DNA of 64,000 nucleotides from Actinomycetota bacterium. Lineage in GTDB: Bacteria; Actinomycetota; Geothermincolia; Fen-727; Anoxymicrobiaceae. The position numbers and the translations under genes are program-made. Within the stretch, counting starts at the first letter, position 1. Every line of letters starts with the position of its first letter. Of the stretch, positions 1 to 8,624 are shown piece by piece. The stretch is taken from the NCBI GenBank assembly GCA_018831265.1, contig JAHJCO010000005.1, positions 62,001 to 126,000 of the forward strand, written 5' to 3'. Below the pieces are notes generated by a model. The model searched no databases and was not told where the DNA came from. It saw only the letters and a list, made by a program, of their open reading frames with translations.

Positions 1-1169
1 CCGGGCTGGGCGAGACGGCGAGCGCCATCGCGGACACGGGCGCCGAGGTCGTGGCCTGCGACGTAGAGGTGTCTCACCTGCTGGCGGCCAACTTCTGGGC
101 GGAGGACCCCGTCTATGTCGAGGGCTGCTCGCTTCCCATCAGGAACCCCGTGGTCTACGGGTCCTACTTCACCAGGGTGATGGCGGACATACACCGCATC
201 CCCTTCGCAGATGCGACCTTCGACGTGGCGTTCTGCCGGAGCACCATCCACCACCTCGATGACGTGGCGCAGGCGATCAGGGAGATGGCCAGAGTCACCA
301 GACCGGGCGGCAGAGTGCTCCTGGTCAGCGAGCCCGTGCGCTCCAGGCTCGACCCCGAGATAGAGTACCTGCGCGGCATATTCGACTACGAGGAAGGCCT
401 GAACGAGAGGACGTGGCCAATAACGACGTACACCCTGGCGATGCGGCGGTACTGTCGCGGCGTCGAGGTCCGGTACTTCCAGCCGTCCGGGCGCGAGCGT
501 ACCCGACGGATGCTCGCCGCCCTCCGGGTGGATCCGCAGAAGCACTTCCACGACGGCGAGACGCTGGGGTTCGGTCGCTCGTTCAAGCTGCTGGTATCCG
601 GCGCCTCGGTCAACGTGTCCGGGACCCGCAAGAAGCGTTCGCCTCGTAAGCCCCGGCGCCTGAGCGAGAAGGAGATAGTCGCGAGCCCGGAGGAGCTCTG
701 GATCCGCGGAAAGGAAATGGAGGAGAGGCTGCGCGCGGTGTACCGCTCGTGCCTGAAGGCGAGGTCTCTGCCCGTCGCGGTAGAGCCCGCGGAGGTTGGC
801 AGGGATGTGCTCTCGAAGGGCTGGAGAGAGCCGGAGCGCTCACCGGTGGCGTCGTTCCGCTACACCCACAAGACCGCGCGGTGCTACATGAGGGACGATT
901 CCGCAAAGGGCATGGTAACCATCCGCATGCTGGGATACCCGCCCCCGGCCGGGGAGGCCGGCGGGTCGGTGCTGATGAACGGGATTGAGGCGGGCCGGTT
1001 CCTGCTGAAGGCGTCGGACTCCAACACCTCCTTCCCCAAGCCGCACGCGGGCGACGGGATCCTGGAGATCGAGATACGCAACGACTCCACCTTCATCCCC
1101 GACGAGGTGCTGGGCAACGGCGACGTGAGGGAGCTCGGTGTCGGGGTGGTGAGGATATGGCAGGAATGA
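1..1169 (+). CDS. SAM-dependent methyltransferase with C-terminal beta domain, 5' end cut by window
   Basis: The reading frame is open from base 3, so the true start lies before the window. The visible N-terminus (GLGETASAIADTGAEVVACD) is the tail of a class I methyltransferase glycine loop, and FCRSTIHHLDDVAQAIREM plus RPGGRVLLVSEP are motif II/III-like segments. The last ~100 residues form a separate predicted beta domain ending FIPDEVLGNGDVRELG. The downstream gene is a full-length paralogue with the same architecture, and the two overlap by 13 bases. The substrate is unknown; the glycan-locus context suggests a sugar or lipid-linked saccharide. Family confident, function not. Confidence 0.85.
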   Translation, partial: GLGETASAIADTGAEVVACDVEVSHLLAANFWAEDPVYVEGCSLPIRNPVVYGSYFTRVMADIHRIPFADATFDVAFCRSTIHHLDDVAQAIREMARVTRPGGRVLLVSEPVRSRLDPEIEYLRGIFDYEEGLNERTWPITTYTLAMRRYCRGVEVRYFQPSGRERTRRMLAALRVDPQKHFHDGETLGFGRSFKLLVSGASVNVSGTRKKRSPRKPRRLSEKEIVASPEELWIRGKEMEERLRAVYRSCLKARSLPVAVEPAEVGRDVLSKGWREPERSPVASFRYTHKTARCYMRDDSAKGMVTIRMLGYPPPAGEAGGSVLMNGIEAGRFLLKASDSNTSFPKPHAGDGILEIEIRNDSTFIPDEVLGNGDVRELGVGVVRIWQE

Positions 1170-1170
1170 G
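1080..1170 (+). repeat. 91-bp perfect direct repeat, copy 1
   Basis: Bases 1080-1170 are identical to 2600-2690. The repeat covers the last codons of one methyltransferase gene, its stop, and the overlapping start of the next gene. Flanking sequence upstream is clearly diverged between the paralogues. Confidence 0.95.
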
Positions 1171-2689
1171 CACCCGAGAGAGGCTCCCCGGCACCGGGGT
1201 GGCGGTGGATGAGATATCCCGTTGCCCGGCCTGCTTCGGCCTGCTCGAGGTCTCCGCCGGGTCCATGAGCTGTCAGTCGTGTGGCAGGGGCTTTCCGATC
1301 CTCTCGGGCGTACCCCTTCTCGTGACGGTGGACCGCTCCTGGAGGCCCATGATCGCAGAGACCATCGCGAAGGCCGAGATATTACGGCAGACCGGTGTCG
1401 GGGGGCATGTCGAGACAGACAGGCGGGAGAGAGCCGATGCCTACCACGAGGTCACTGCCGATCTCATGGACAGGCTCTTCGAGGACGCGTTCTCGGACCT
1501 CGGGATCGGAAGAGGTTCCATGGTACTGGATGTGGGCGCCGCGAACCTGTCGACCGCCCGTCGACTTGCGGAGAAGGGTGCCTCCGTCGTTGCGACAGAC
1601 GTGTTCATTCCAGATCTGCTGCAGGGGGCCCTGACCGGTGGCAGCCTCGCCGGTCCGGGGCGACTGAAGTCTCTCGAACCCGGTGAGGTGGTGCCCGTGA
1701 TGGCGGACGCCAGCCGCCTGCCTTTCGCCGACGGTGTTTTCGATTTGACCTACTGTCGGAGCACGATCCACCATCTCGACTCCCCGCGGCATGCCATTAG
1801 AGAGATGGCCCGGGTGACGAGGCCGGGTGGGAGGGTCGTCCTCACGAGTGAACCGATCAGGTCCATTCTCGACCGCCGTCAGGACTACCTGGACGGCATC
1901 TTCGACTATGAGGAGCGCCTGAACGAGAGGGTGTTACCCGTTACCACCTACACTATCCCGATGCGTCGCCACTGCAGGGACGTCTCGGTTACCTGCTACC
2001 TTCCCGGCGTTCTCGGGAGGGGTCAGAAGGTCTTACGGGCACTCCGTGTATCCCATGCCGCGCATTTCGCCGAAGGGGAGCGGTTGGATTTCCGCCACTC
2101 GTTCAAGCTGCTGTTCTCCGGCGCTTCCGCGAACATAACCGGCACCCGCATGCGACGCGTGGTGCCCAGACCGCGCCCGGTATCCACGGACGGTATCATT
2201 GCCCGCCCGGAGGAGCTCTATCTGAGAACTCCCCGGGAGGAGGAGCGGCTGCGGGCGCTCTACAGGACCCTGCTGAACCGCAGGCGCTTCGCGTCGAGTG
2301 CTGAAATGGGAGAGGTCGATTGCGGTCCGCCGCACAAGGGCTGGAGGGCTGCCCAGAACGAAACCGGCCTGGGTTTCCGTTACACCTGCGGCACCGCTAC
2401 CTACTACCTGCGCAACGATAGATCGGCCGAAAACGTCATGGTCCGGGTCCTGGCCTTTCCGCCCGAGGCCGGGCCGGCCACTGGATCGATAGTCGTCAAC
2501 GGTGAAAACGGGACGCGGTTTCGACTGACCGAATGGGACAGTGGCCTCAGGTGCGCCAAGCCGGCTCGATGTGGTGAGATCCTGGAGGTCCGGATCGAGA
2601 ACGACTCCACCTTCATCCCCGACGAGGTGCTGGGCAACGGCGACGTGAGGGAGCTCGGTGTCGGGGTGGTGAGGATATGGCAGGAATGA
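1157..2689 (+). CDS. SAM-dependent methyltransferase with N-terminal zinc ribbon and C-terminal beta domain
   Basis: The protein has 510 residues. A Trm112-like zinc ribbon carries Cys23, Cys26, Cys39 and Cys42. A class I methyltransferase core follows, with SAM loop VLDVGAANLSTA near residue 123 and YCRSTIHHLD downstream. A ~100-residue beta domain ends DSTFIPDEVLGNGDVRELG. It is a paralogue of the preceding gene and overlaps it by 13 bases; ATG 1166 is an alternative start. The C-terminal domain is shared with the next gene, which lacks the methyltransferase part, so this domain is a mobile module. Substrate unknown; a glycan or glycolipid acceptor is inferred from context. Confidence 0.88.
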   Translation: MAGMSTRERLPGTGVAVDEISRCPACFGLLEVSAGSMSCQSCGRGFPILSGVPLLVTVDRSWRPMIAETIAKAEILRQTGVGGHVETDRRERADAYHEVTADLMDRLFEDAFSDLGIGRGSMVLDVGAANLSTARRLAEKGASVVATDVFIPDLLQGALTGGSLAGPGRLKSLEPGEVVPVMADASRLPFADGVFDLTYCRSTIHHLDSPRHAIREMARVTRPGGRVVLTSEPIRSILDRRQDYLDGIFDYEERLNERVLPVTTYTIPMRRHCRDVSVTCYLPGVLGRGQKVLRALRVSHAAHFAEGERLDFRHSFKLLFSGASANITGTRMRRVVPRPRPVSTDGIIARPEELYLRTPREEERLRALYRTLLNRRRFASSAEMGEVDCGPPHKGWRAAQNETGLGFRYTCGTATYYLRNDRSAENVMVRVLAFPPEAGPATGSIVVNGENGTRFRLTEWDSGLRCAKPARCGEILEVRIENDSTFIPDEVLGNGDVRELGVGVVRIWQE

Positions 2690-2690
2690 G
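2600..2690 (+). repeat. 91-bp perfect direct repeat, copy 2
   Basis: This is identical to bases 1080-1170, including the stop-start overlap. The two copies lie 1520 bases apart. The junction where identity ends falls just after the second potential ATG of each downstream gene. Confidence 0.95.
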
Positions 2691-3507
2691 GAAGACCGCG
2701 ATACAGGTGTCGTTGGCCGTTGCGCTGCTGGCCGCCCTGGCCTCGGCGATGCTCGTCTCCTGGCGACTGGAAGGCATGAGCAAGGTCGACAACTCGGTGG
2801 AGATCAGGAACGCGCAGAGGGCCGAGGCGCGCTCGGCGGAGTGGGCGCTTGCCTTGATGCCGAAGCTGCAGGAGCTGGAGGGCAGGCGGGCGGCGCTGAG
2901 CCCCGGGACCGCCGAGTACGAGCGGGTCGACGGGCAGGTAACCGGACTCGGCAACCTGATAGCCAGCAAGGTGCCCTCGGTAGCGGAAGGACGTGACACC
3001 GAGGGCAACGCCGTCCTCAAGCCCACCGAGAGCATCTTCCACCAGCTGGTCGCCACCAGTTCCGCCGCCGCCGGGTTGCTGACACCGGCGGAGAGAATGG
3101 CCCGGATGCCGGCGCAGCTCTGGCTGTTCACCGCGCCGGCGGACTACCTGGACGACGGCTGGTGGGCGCCCGAGCTTTCGACGGGGAACCTGCGCTTCAC
3201 CAGGCGTGAGGCGTCCCTCGAGATAAAGAACGACCCCTCGAAGCCGAACCTGGCCGTCTCCATGCTGTGGCTGCCGCCGGGCTCGGGAGAGGGAAGGGGC
3301 AGCGTGTACATCAACGGCCGGCTCGCCGGCACCTTCCGGGTGACCGAGGCGGCGCCGGAGAAGTTCCTGTTCCCCAAGCCGACCGGGGATAGCGATACCC
3401 TGAAGGTCAGGATAGTGAACGAGAACACCGTCGTGCCCGACGAGGTCGTCGGCAACGGCGACAAGAGGAGGATAGGGGTGGCGGTCGAGATGGTGTGGCA
3501 GGAGTGA
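2677..3507 (+). CDS. Membrane-anchored protein with the same C-terminal beta domain
   Basis: The protein has 276 residues. An N-terminal hydrophobic helix (about residues 7-27) should anchor it to the membrane. A charged helical, possibly coiled-coil segment follows (about 30-85). The C-terminal ~110 residues match the terminal domain of the two preceding methyltransferases, ending NTVVPDEVVGNGDKRRIGV. There is no methyltransferase core. It overlaps the preceding gene by 13 bases and lies 7 bases before a glycosyltransferase, so it is in the same operon. I recognise no named family. A role in binding or displaying a saccharide is only an inference from the shared domain and neighbours. Confidence 0.75.
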   Translation: MAGMRKTAIQVSLAVALLAALASAMLVSWRLEGMSKVDNSVEIRNAQRAEARSAEWALALMPKLQELEGRRAALSPGTAEYERVDGQVTGLGNLIASKVPSVAEGRDTEGNAVLKPTESIFHQLVATSSAAAGLLTPAERMARMPAQLWLFTAPADYLDDGWWAPELSTGNLRFTRREASLEIKNDPSKPNLAVSMLWLPPGSGEGRGSVYINGRLAGTFRVTEAAPEKFLFPKPTGDSDTLKVRIVNENTVVPDEVVGNGDKRRIGVAVEMVWQE

Positions 3508-3514
3508 TGGCGCC

Positions 3515-4927
3515 ATGAGCAGGGTTGTCGTGCTGGGGCACTGCCCCCTTCCATACGAGGACCTCCAGCGATCCTACGGACCGGGCACCAGGACCTGGCA
3601 GTTCGCCGGCCCCCTCGTAGCCGACGGCCACGAGGTGACCGTGGTCGCCTCGCGCATCCCCTTCGTGTACCCCGATGACCGCGAGCCGGTGAAACGCTCG
3701 GAGGAGAACGGCTGCGTCGTCTATCGCGTCGAACAGACCGCCTTCGAGGTGGGAGGCCAGGCCGCCCGCATCATCGACGAGGTCGGCCCTGACTGCCTCG
3801 TGGGGGCCACCGCCTACCCGTCCTACATCGCGGCCATACTGGCGGGCGAGATACCGGTCTGGGCGGACGTGTTCGGCAGCCTGCTGGCCGAAGCCCAGGC
3901 CAAGGCCGCCGCCTACGGAGATGACTCGTTCATGGAGCACTTCGTGCGCATGAGCAAGTCCATCCTGGTGGTGGCCGACCGCTTCAGCACGGTGTCGGGA
4001 AGGCAGGCCTACGAGCTGGTGGGACAGCTCGGGATCATGGAGCGGCTCACCTCCGGGACCATCGGCTACGACTTCGTCTTCCCGATCCCCTGCGGCGTGG
4101 AGCCGATGGAGTTCCCAGCCCCGGCGGACCCGACAGGGGGGCGTGCGGGGCCGGACGGGTTCATCGTGCTGTGGAGCGGCGGGTTCAACACCTGGACCGA
4201 CGTGGACACGCTCTTCGCCGGGCTGGAGGCGGCGATGGAGAGATCGCCGGGGGTCCACTTCGTATCGACCGGTGGCACCATCGAGGGTCACGACGAACTG
4301 ACCTACCCGCGCTTCGAGGAGCTGGTCTCCTCGAGCCGCTTCCGGGACCGCTTCCACCTGAAGGGCTGGGTGAGGCGGAGCGAGGCGATGTCTTACTACG
4401 GGGCCGCCTCGGTTGGCATCAACCTGGACGCGCGGCACTACGAGGTCACCTTCGGGAGCCGCAACCGCCTGCTCGAGTGGGCACTCGCCGGCCTTCCTGC
4501 CATCAGCACGGACCTGTGCGAGCTTACCGGGGAGATGGCTTCGGAGGGGAAGCTCTTCACCATCCCGGTGGGAGATCCCACCGCCCTTGCGGAGCGCATC
4601 CTCGAGCTGGAATCGGACCGGGGGAAGCTGGCCCGCGTCTCCGACGGGCTTGCCGACATGGTCCTGGAGCGCTACTCGTTCGAGTGCACGGTGCCGCCCC
4701 TGCTCGAGTGGGTACGCGACCCCTCTCACTCTCCCGACTTCCCGGATCGAAGGGCGATGCGCGTGGAGGCCAGGGAGGCGACGCTGGCCGCCCTGAAGCC
4801 GGCACTCACCCCGGAATCGCCTCTCTCCCACAAGGTCAGGCATTACCTGAAGAGCGAAGGCGTCTCATCCACCGTGAGACGGGTAGCGCCTTACCTGAAG
4901 CGCAGGTCCGGGGGTGAGCGCCCGTGA
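3515..4927 (+). CDS. GT4-like glycosyltransferase
   Basis: The protein has 470 residues with a GT-B layout. The N-terminal half starts with the Rossmann strand SRVVVLGHCPLPYEDLQRS and contains DGHEVTVVASRIPF. The C-terminal half has LWSGGFNTWTDVDTLFAGLE and a nucleotide-sugar binding region around FGSRNRLLEWALAGLPAIST. A GT-B enzyme would transfer a sugar from an NDP donor to a lipid-linked or other acceptor at the cytoplasmic membrane face. The stop codon overlaps the GTG start of the next gene, so they are translationally coupled. Donor and acceptor cannot be read from the sequence. Confidence 0.85.
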   Translation: MSRVVVLGHCPLPYEDLQRSYGPGTRTWQFAGPLVADGHEVTVVASRIPFVYPDDREPVKRSEENGCVVYRVEQTAFEVGGQAARIIDEVGPDCLVGATAYPSYIAAILAGEIPVWADVFGSLLAEAQAKAAAYGDDSFMEHFVRMSKSILVVADRFSTVSGRQAYELVGQLGIMERLTSGTIGYDFVFPIPCGVEPMEFPAPADPTGGRAGPDGFIVLWSGGFNTWTDVDTLFAGLEAAMERSPGVHFVSTGGTIEGHDELTYPRFEELVSSSRFRDRFHLKGWVRRSEAMSYYGAASVGINLDARHYEVTFGSRNRLLEWALAGLPAISTDLCELTGEMASEGKLFTIPVGDPTALAERILELESDRGKLARVSDGLADMVLERYSFECTVPPLLEWVRDPSHSPDFPDRRAMRVEAREATLAALKPALTPESPLSHKVRHYLKSEGVSSTVRRVAPYLKRRSGGERP

Positions 4928-7026
4928 CGCTGAAGCTTCTCGGCGCGATCATATCGCTTCCCCTGATGCTCTTCCTGCCGGGGTTCTTCCTGTTGCGCGG
5001 CAGCCTGTTCGACGGGGTGGGCGAGTCCTGGGCCGAGCGGCTGCTGCTGGTCGTGGTGCTGAGCACCGCCATCACGTCCCTGCTCGCGCTGCTGCTGGCC
5101 GAGACGGGCTACCTTCGGATATGGCTGCTGGACCTCCTCCTGGCCGCCGTCGCGGTGCTCGCCCGCCTCATATCCGGGGGAAGCCGCCGGAGCGTGCTCC
5201 GGCCCCGGCCCGGCCGCCGGGAGCTGGTCGTGTTGGCCGTCCTGCTGGTGTTCACGGTGCTGATGTTCTTCCGGCCGGCCGAGTACGTGGTGGGGGAGGG
5301 GGACCCGGGTTACTACTTCAACATAGGGTACCACCTGGCGCACACGGGCGAGCTTACAGTCCACGACGCCTCCGTACCTCAGATGGGCGACACCGAGCTG
5401 CGCACCTTCTACGGGTCGAACATCGCGCAGTTCTTCCCGTTCCACCTGAGGGACCGCGCCACGGGGCGCATTCAGCCCCTGCTCTACCACCTCCTGCCGA
5501 CCTGGATCGGTACGTTCATAATGCTGTTCGGCACCTTCGGGGGGCTGTACCTGACGCCGCTGTTCGCCCTGCTGGGTATCTTTTCCATCTACGTGCTGAC
5601 CCGCAGGCTCTCCGGCGTGGCGGGCGCTTCGGCGGCCGCGTTTCTTGCGGCGGCCTTCACCCTGTCCATGTTGTTCGCACGCATCCCGCTCTCGGAGATA
5701 ATGGGACAGTTCTTCGTGATCTCGTCCCTGCTGCTCTTCCTGGACTTCACCCGGTCCGGCAGCACGCTGGAGGGGCTGGCCTGCGCGCTGGCGACCACCA
5801 GCGCCGCCGTGGTCCGGCCCGAGGCGGCCGTGCTCTTCGTGCCGCTGCTACTCGTCATGGCCGCGCGCATGATTGCGGCTCGATACCGCAGGGCCGACTA
5901 CGTGACCGCGAACGCCCTGCTGGCCGGCGCCGTCGTGGTGCTCCTCTACATCAAGCTCAGGGAGTTCGAGTACGTCAGCGCCAACTTCGGCAAGGTGGTC
6001 AAGGTCCTTGGAGCCAACCTGAACGCGCTGCTGCTGGCGTGCGCCGCCGTGCTCGCGCTGGGTTTCGTCTTCTTCAACCTGCGCCCCCTCCAACGCCGGC
6101 TGGCCGGGTTGGGGGAGGGGCTCCGGCGCCGATACGAGCCCCGAGGGGGCCTGATCTCCAGGTCCGCCCGCGGGCTGCTCGCGGCGCTGGTACTCGTGAC
6201 CTTCGTGTGGCTGTACAACTTCGGCCGCGGGCTTGCGGGCGCCCGCGCCCCCCAGAAGATGTTCATAAACACGGCCGCGCTGCTGGGTGGCCTGGCCGTC
6301 TTCGTCCTGGTCGCGGGTCTCTGCCTGCTGGTGTTCTCCTCCGAGCCGTCCTTCTCTTTCATCGTCGCTTTCCTGGTGATGGTCCTCAGCGTGGGGGTCC
6401 AGGAGTCCTCGCTCGCGCTGGGGCAGTACCCATGGGACTCTCGCAGGTTCGTCACCGTGACCATCCCCCTGCTGCTGGTGGGCTTCGGCTACATGGTCGG
6501 CCGGCTCTGGGAGCTGAAGGGGCCCGCTCCGAAGGCGGTTGCGGCGGCGGTTGCGGCGCTCTTCCTGGCGCTGTTCATCTTCTTCAGCGCGCCGCTCTAC
6601 GACCTGGTCGACTACAGGGGGGCGAACGCGCAGCTCGTCGAGCTGGCCGGCACCCTCGGTGACGACGTGGTCGCCTTCAGCGATCCGTACGTGGCTGAGC
6701 TCCTCGGCATCCCGCTGCGCTACCAGCACGGTGTGGACGCGAGGAAGGTGGCGCTGCTCAACGACCCCTGGGGCCTCTACACGCTGGTGCTCCACTACCA
6801 GGAGGAGGGCAGGAGGCTGCTCATCGACTCAAACGACCCGGCCGCCCACGGCGTGCGGTTCAGCCGGCGCATCCTGAGTTATGTCAAGTTCGTGCCGGCG
6901 TTCGATACCACCATCAGTTACCCGCACCTCGAGCCTGTCACGAGCGGGCGTCCGAAAGAGGCCGTGACCAGGAACGTGCCGCTCACGTTCTACACTGTGG
7001 AGCCCAGGGGCCGGTTCACCAGATAG
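4924..7026 (+). CDS. Polytopic membrane protein, GT-C/ArnT-like glycosyltransferase candidate
   Basis: The protein has 700 residues, with many hydrophobic segments across most of its length and a soluble C-terminal part. An acidic motif in the first extracellular loop (VVGEGDPGYYF, about residues 120-130) fits GT-C enzymes, which use a polyprenyl-phosphate sugar. The GTG start overlaps the preceding glycosyltransferase stop by 4 bases. The stop codon TAG runs directly into a palindromic repeat. It could instead be a polymerase-like glycan protein. The family assignment is moderate and the substrate is unknown. Confidence 0.7.
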   Translation: MTLKLLGAIISLPLMLFLPGFFLLRGSLFDGVGESWAERLLLVVVLSTAITSLLALLLAETGYLRIWLLDLLLAAVAVLARLISGGSRRSVLRPRPGRRELVVLAVLLVFTVLMFFRPAEYVVGEGDPGYYFNIGYHLAHTGELTVHDASVPQMGDTELRTFYGSNIAQFFPFHLRDRATGRIQPLLYHLLPTWIGTFIMLFGTFGGLYLTPLFALLGIFSIYVLTRRLSGVAGASAAAFLAAAFTLSMLFARIPLSEIMGQFFVISSLLLFLDFTRSGSTLEGLACALATTSAAVVRPEAAVLFVPLLLVMAARMIAARYRRADYVTANALLAGAVVVLLYIKLREFEYVSANFGKVVKVLGANLNALLLACAAVLALGFVFFNLRPLQRRLAGLGEGLRRRYEPRGGLISRSARGLLAALVLVTFVWLYNFGRGLAGARAPQKMFINTAALLGGLAVFVLVAGLCLLVFSSEPSFSFIVAFLVMVLSVGVQESSLALGQYPWDSRRFVTVTIPLLLVGFGYMVGRLWELKGPAPKAVAAAVAALFLALFIFFSAPLYDLVDYRGANAQLVELAGTLGDDVVAFSDPYVAELLGIPLRYQHGVDARKVALLNDPWGLYTLVLHYQEEGRRLLIDSNDPAAHGVRFSRRILSYVKFVPAFDTTISYPHLEPVTSGRPKEAVTRNVPLTFYTVEPRGRFTR

Positions 7027-7132
7027 GGGTCAAACCTGAGATCTTGCATTTCTTGCATATGGGGTCAAACCTAGGATTTTGCATTTTTTGCATAAACAAG
7101 TAAAAAACGACAAAATCCCCAGGTTTGACCCC
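7026..7132. repeat. Intergenic inverted repeat, GGGGTCAAACC type
   Basis: Bases 7061-7081 (GGGGTCAAACCTAGGATTTTG) pair with 7111-7132 in inverted orientation. A second partial left arm lies at 7026-7059, giving a tandem left end. The interior is A/T-rich, unlike the surrounding coding DNA. The first GGGGTC begins at the last base of the preceding stop codon. Confidence 0.85.
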
Positions 7133-7195
7133 ATGTCCTGTTCCGGCGGGCGGATGCGTATAACCGTGTGAGCGGACATGCCAGGGAGATGGCGT

Positions 7196-8389
7196 TTGAA
7201 GATTGCGTACTTCAGCCCGTTGAACCCGATCAAGTCCGGCGTCTCCGACTACTCGGAGGAGCTGCTGGAGTACCTCGCGGGATTCGGGCGAATAGACCTG
7301 TTCATAGACGATTACAGGCCGAGCAGCTCCTGGCTGTTCGACTGCTTCAGGATAAGGGGCTACCGCGAGATCTACGACAACCACGGCAGTAACGACCACG
7401 ACATACACGTCTACCACGTAGGTAACAACGACATCCACTCCTACATATACGGCGTGAGCCAGGAGTACCCCGGCCTGGTGGTGCTCCACGAGCCGATGCT
7501 CCACCACTTCGTCTTCTCCCAGACCGTGGGCAACAACAGGGTCCGCGAGTACCTGCGGGAGCTCGATTACTGCTACAAGACCGACCGGGCCCGCATCGTG
7601 AAGACCACGCTGGAGGACCGGGACGAGGGCTCCTGGTACGACTACCCGCTGCTCGACAGGATCGTTGACAGCAGCCTGGGGGTCATAGTGCACAGCGACT
7701 TCGCCGCGGCCAAGGTCCTGGAGGCGAACCCGCAGGCACGCCTGCGCAAGATACCGCACCACTATTCCCCGCCGGCCGCCAACCACATGCGCTCCCCGGA
7801 ACTGGTCCGTGAGATCCTCGGCTTCAGGCCGGACGACTTCCTGGTCGGCTCGCTGGGGTACATGACCTCGAGCAAGCGCATCGACATCCTTCTCGGGGCG
7901 GTGGCCTCGGTCAAGGGCATGGGGTACCCGATCAAGCTGCTCCTGGTGGGCAAGATGCTGCCGGGCTGCGAGGCTCCTCGCTGGATAGAGGAGCTGGACC
8001 TGGACGGTGACGTCCTGGTGACGGGGTTCGTGGACACGCGCACCTTCCGGGAGTACCTGAACGTGCCCGACATGTTCGTTGCGCTCAGGCACCCCAGCGC
8101 CGGGGAGACCAGCGGGAGCGTGATCAAGATGATGGGGGCCGGGAGCCCGGTGATGGTCTCGGACCACTACGCGTTCAGCGAGTTCCCGGACGACTGCTGC
8201 GTGAAGATAACAACCGGCGAGGCCGAGCAGGACCAGCTGGTCGAAAAGCTCGTCTACTACTGCGAGAACGCGGACGAGCGCAGGGAGCTGGGCGGGCGGA
8301 GCCGGCGATACATACTCGCGAACCACGACATCCAGGACTCGGCGCGCCAGTACGTGGAGTTCGCCACGGAGGTGCTTTCCTGCAAATGA
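7196..8389 (+). CDS. GT4-like glycosyltransferase
   Basis: From TTG 7196 the protein has 397 residues. I chose TTG 7196 because GGGAG at 7184-7188 is well spaced and the product then begins with the family-typical MKIAYFSPLNPIKSGVSDYS. ATG 7178, six codons upstream, has no clear ribosome site but is possible. The N-domain has VYHVGNNDIHSYIYG and VVLHEPMLHH. The C-domain has VGSLGYMTSSKRIDILLGA and RHPSAGETSGSVIKMMGAG, where the Glu fits the donor-ribose contact of GT4 enzymes. Repeats on both sides suggest it may be transcribed alone. Confidence 0.85.
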   Translation: MKIAYFSPLNPIKSGVSDYSEELLEYLAGFGRIDLFIDDYRPSSSWLFDCFRIRGYREIYDNHGSNDHDIHVYHVGNNDIHSYIYGVSQEYPGLVVLHEPMLHHFVFSQTVGNNRVREYLRELDYCYKTDRARIVKTTLEDRDEGSWYDYPLLDRIVDSSLGVIVHSDFAAAKVLEANPQARLRKIPHHYSPPAANHMRSPELVREILGFRPDDFLVGSLGYMTSSKRIDILLGAVASVKGMGYPIKLLLVGKMLPGCEAPRWIEELDLDGDVLVTGFVDTRTFREYLNVPDMFVALRHPSAGETSGSVIKMMGAGSPVMVSDHYAFSEFPDDCCVKITTGEAEQDQLVEKLVYYCENADERRELGGRSRRYILANHDIQDSARQYVEFATEVLSCK

Positions 8390-8394
8390 TGAGC

Positions 8395-8470
8395 GGCGTC
8401 GGACGTTTTCATTGCGTAATATCCTTATCGAAATTGACGTACTCCAACGGCACTGCAAACGTCCGACCCC
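8395..8470. repeat. Palindromic element, family A copy 1 (76 bp)
   Basis: The left arm GGCGTCGGACGTTT pairs with the right arm AAACGTCCGACCCC. Length and interior match 48255-48330. Similarity continues about 45 bases past the right arm. Relative to the other copy, one base differs in each arm and pairing is kept. Confidence 0.9.
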
Positions 8471-8624
8471 ACGGTCATCGACTTTAGGTAGCAGGTTGTC
8501 GGGGATGTAGCGAAGAAATACCCGCGGCGGTTTTTTGAGCCGTCGGCCGTATACTTGAAGGACAATCCGGCTGTAAGGCCAACAATTGCTTAGACGTCAT
8601 ACACCCAGAGAGTATGGAGGGACG

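Noticed and set aside
2404-3516. Long minus-strand reading frame of 370 codons
   Set aside because: It lies opposite genes with clear protein families, has a His/Arg/Gly/Pro-rich product typical of antisense frames in GC-rich DNA, and no ribosome site.
7016-8458. Minus-strand frame of 480 codons
   Set aside because: It runs antisense to a well-supported GT4 gene and across two palindromic elements; the product has no recognisable fold.
8471-8624. Riboswitch or strong promoter before the secreted glycosidase
   Set aside because: A TATACT is present near 8550, but no matching -35 at normal spacing and no known aptamer consensus could be recognised.
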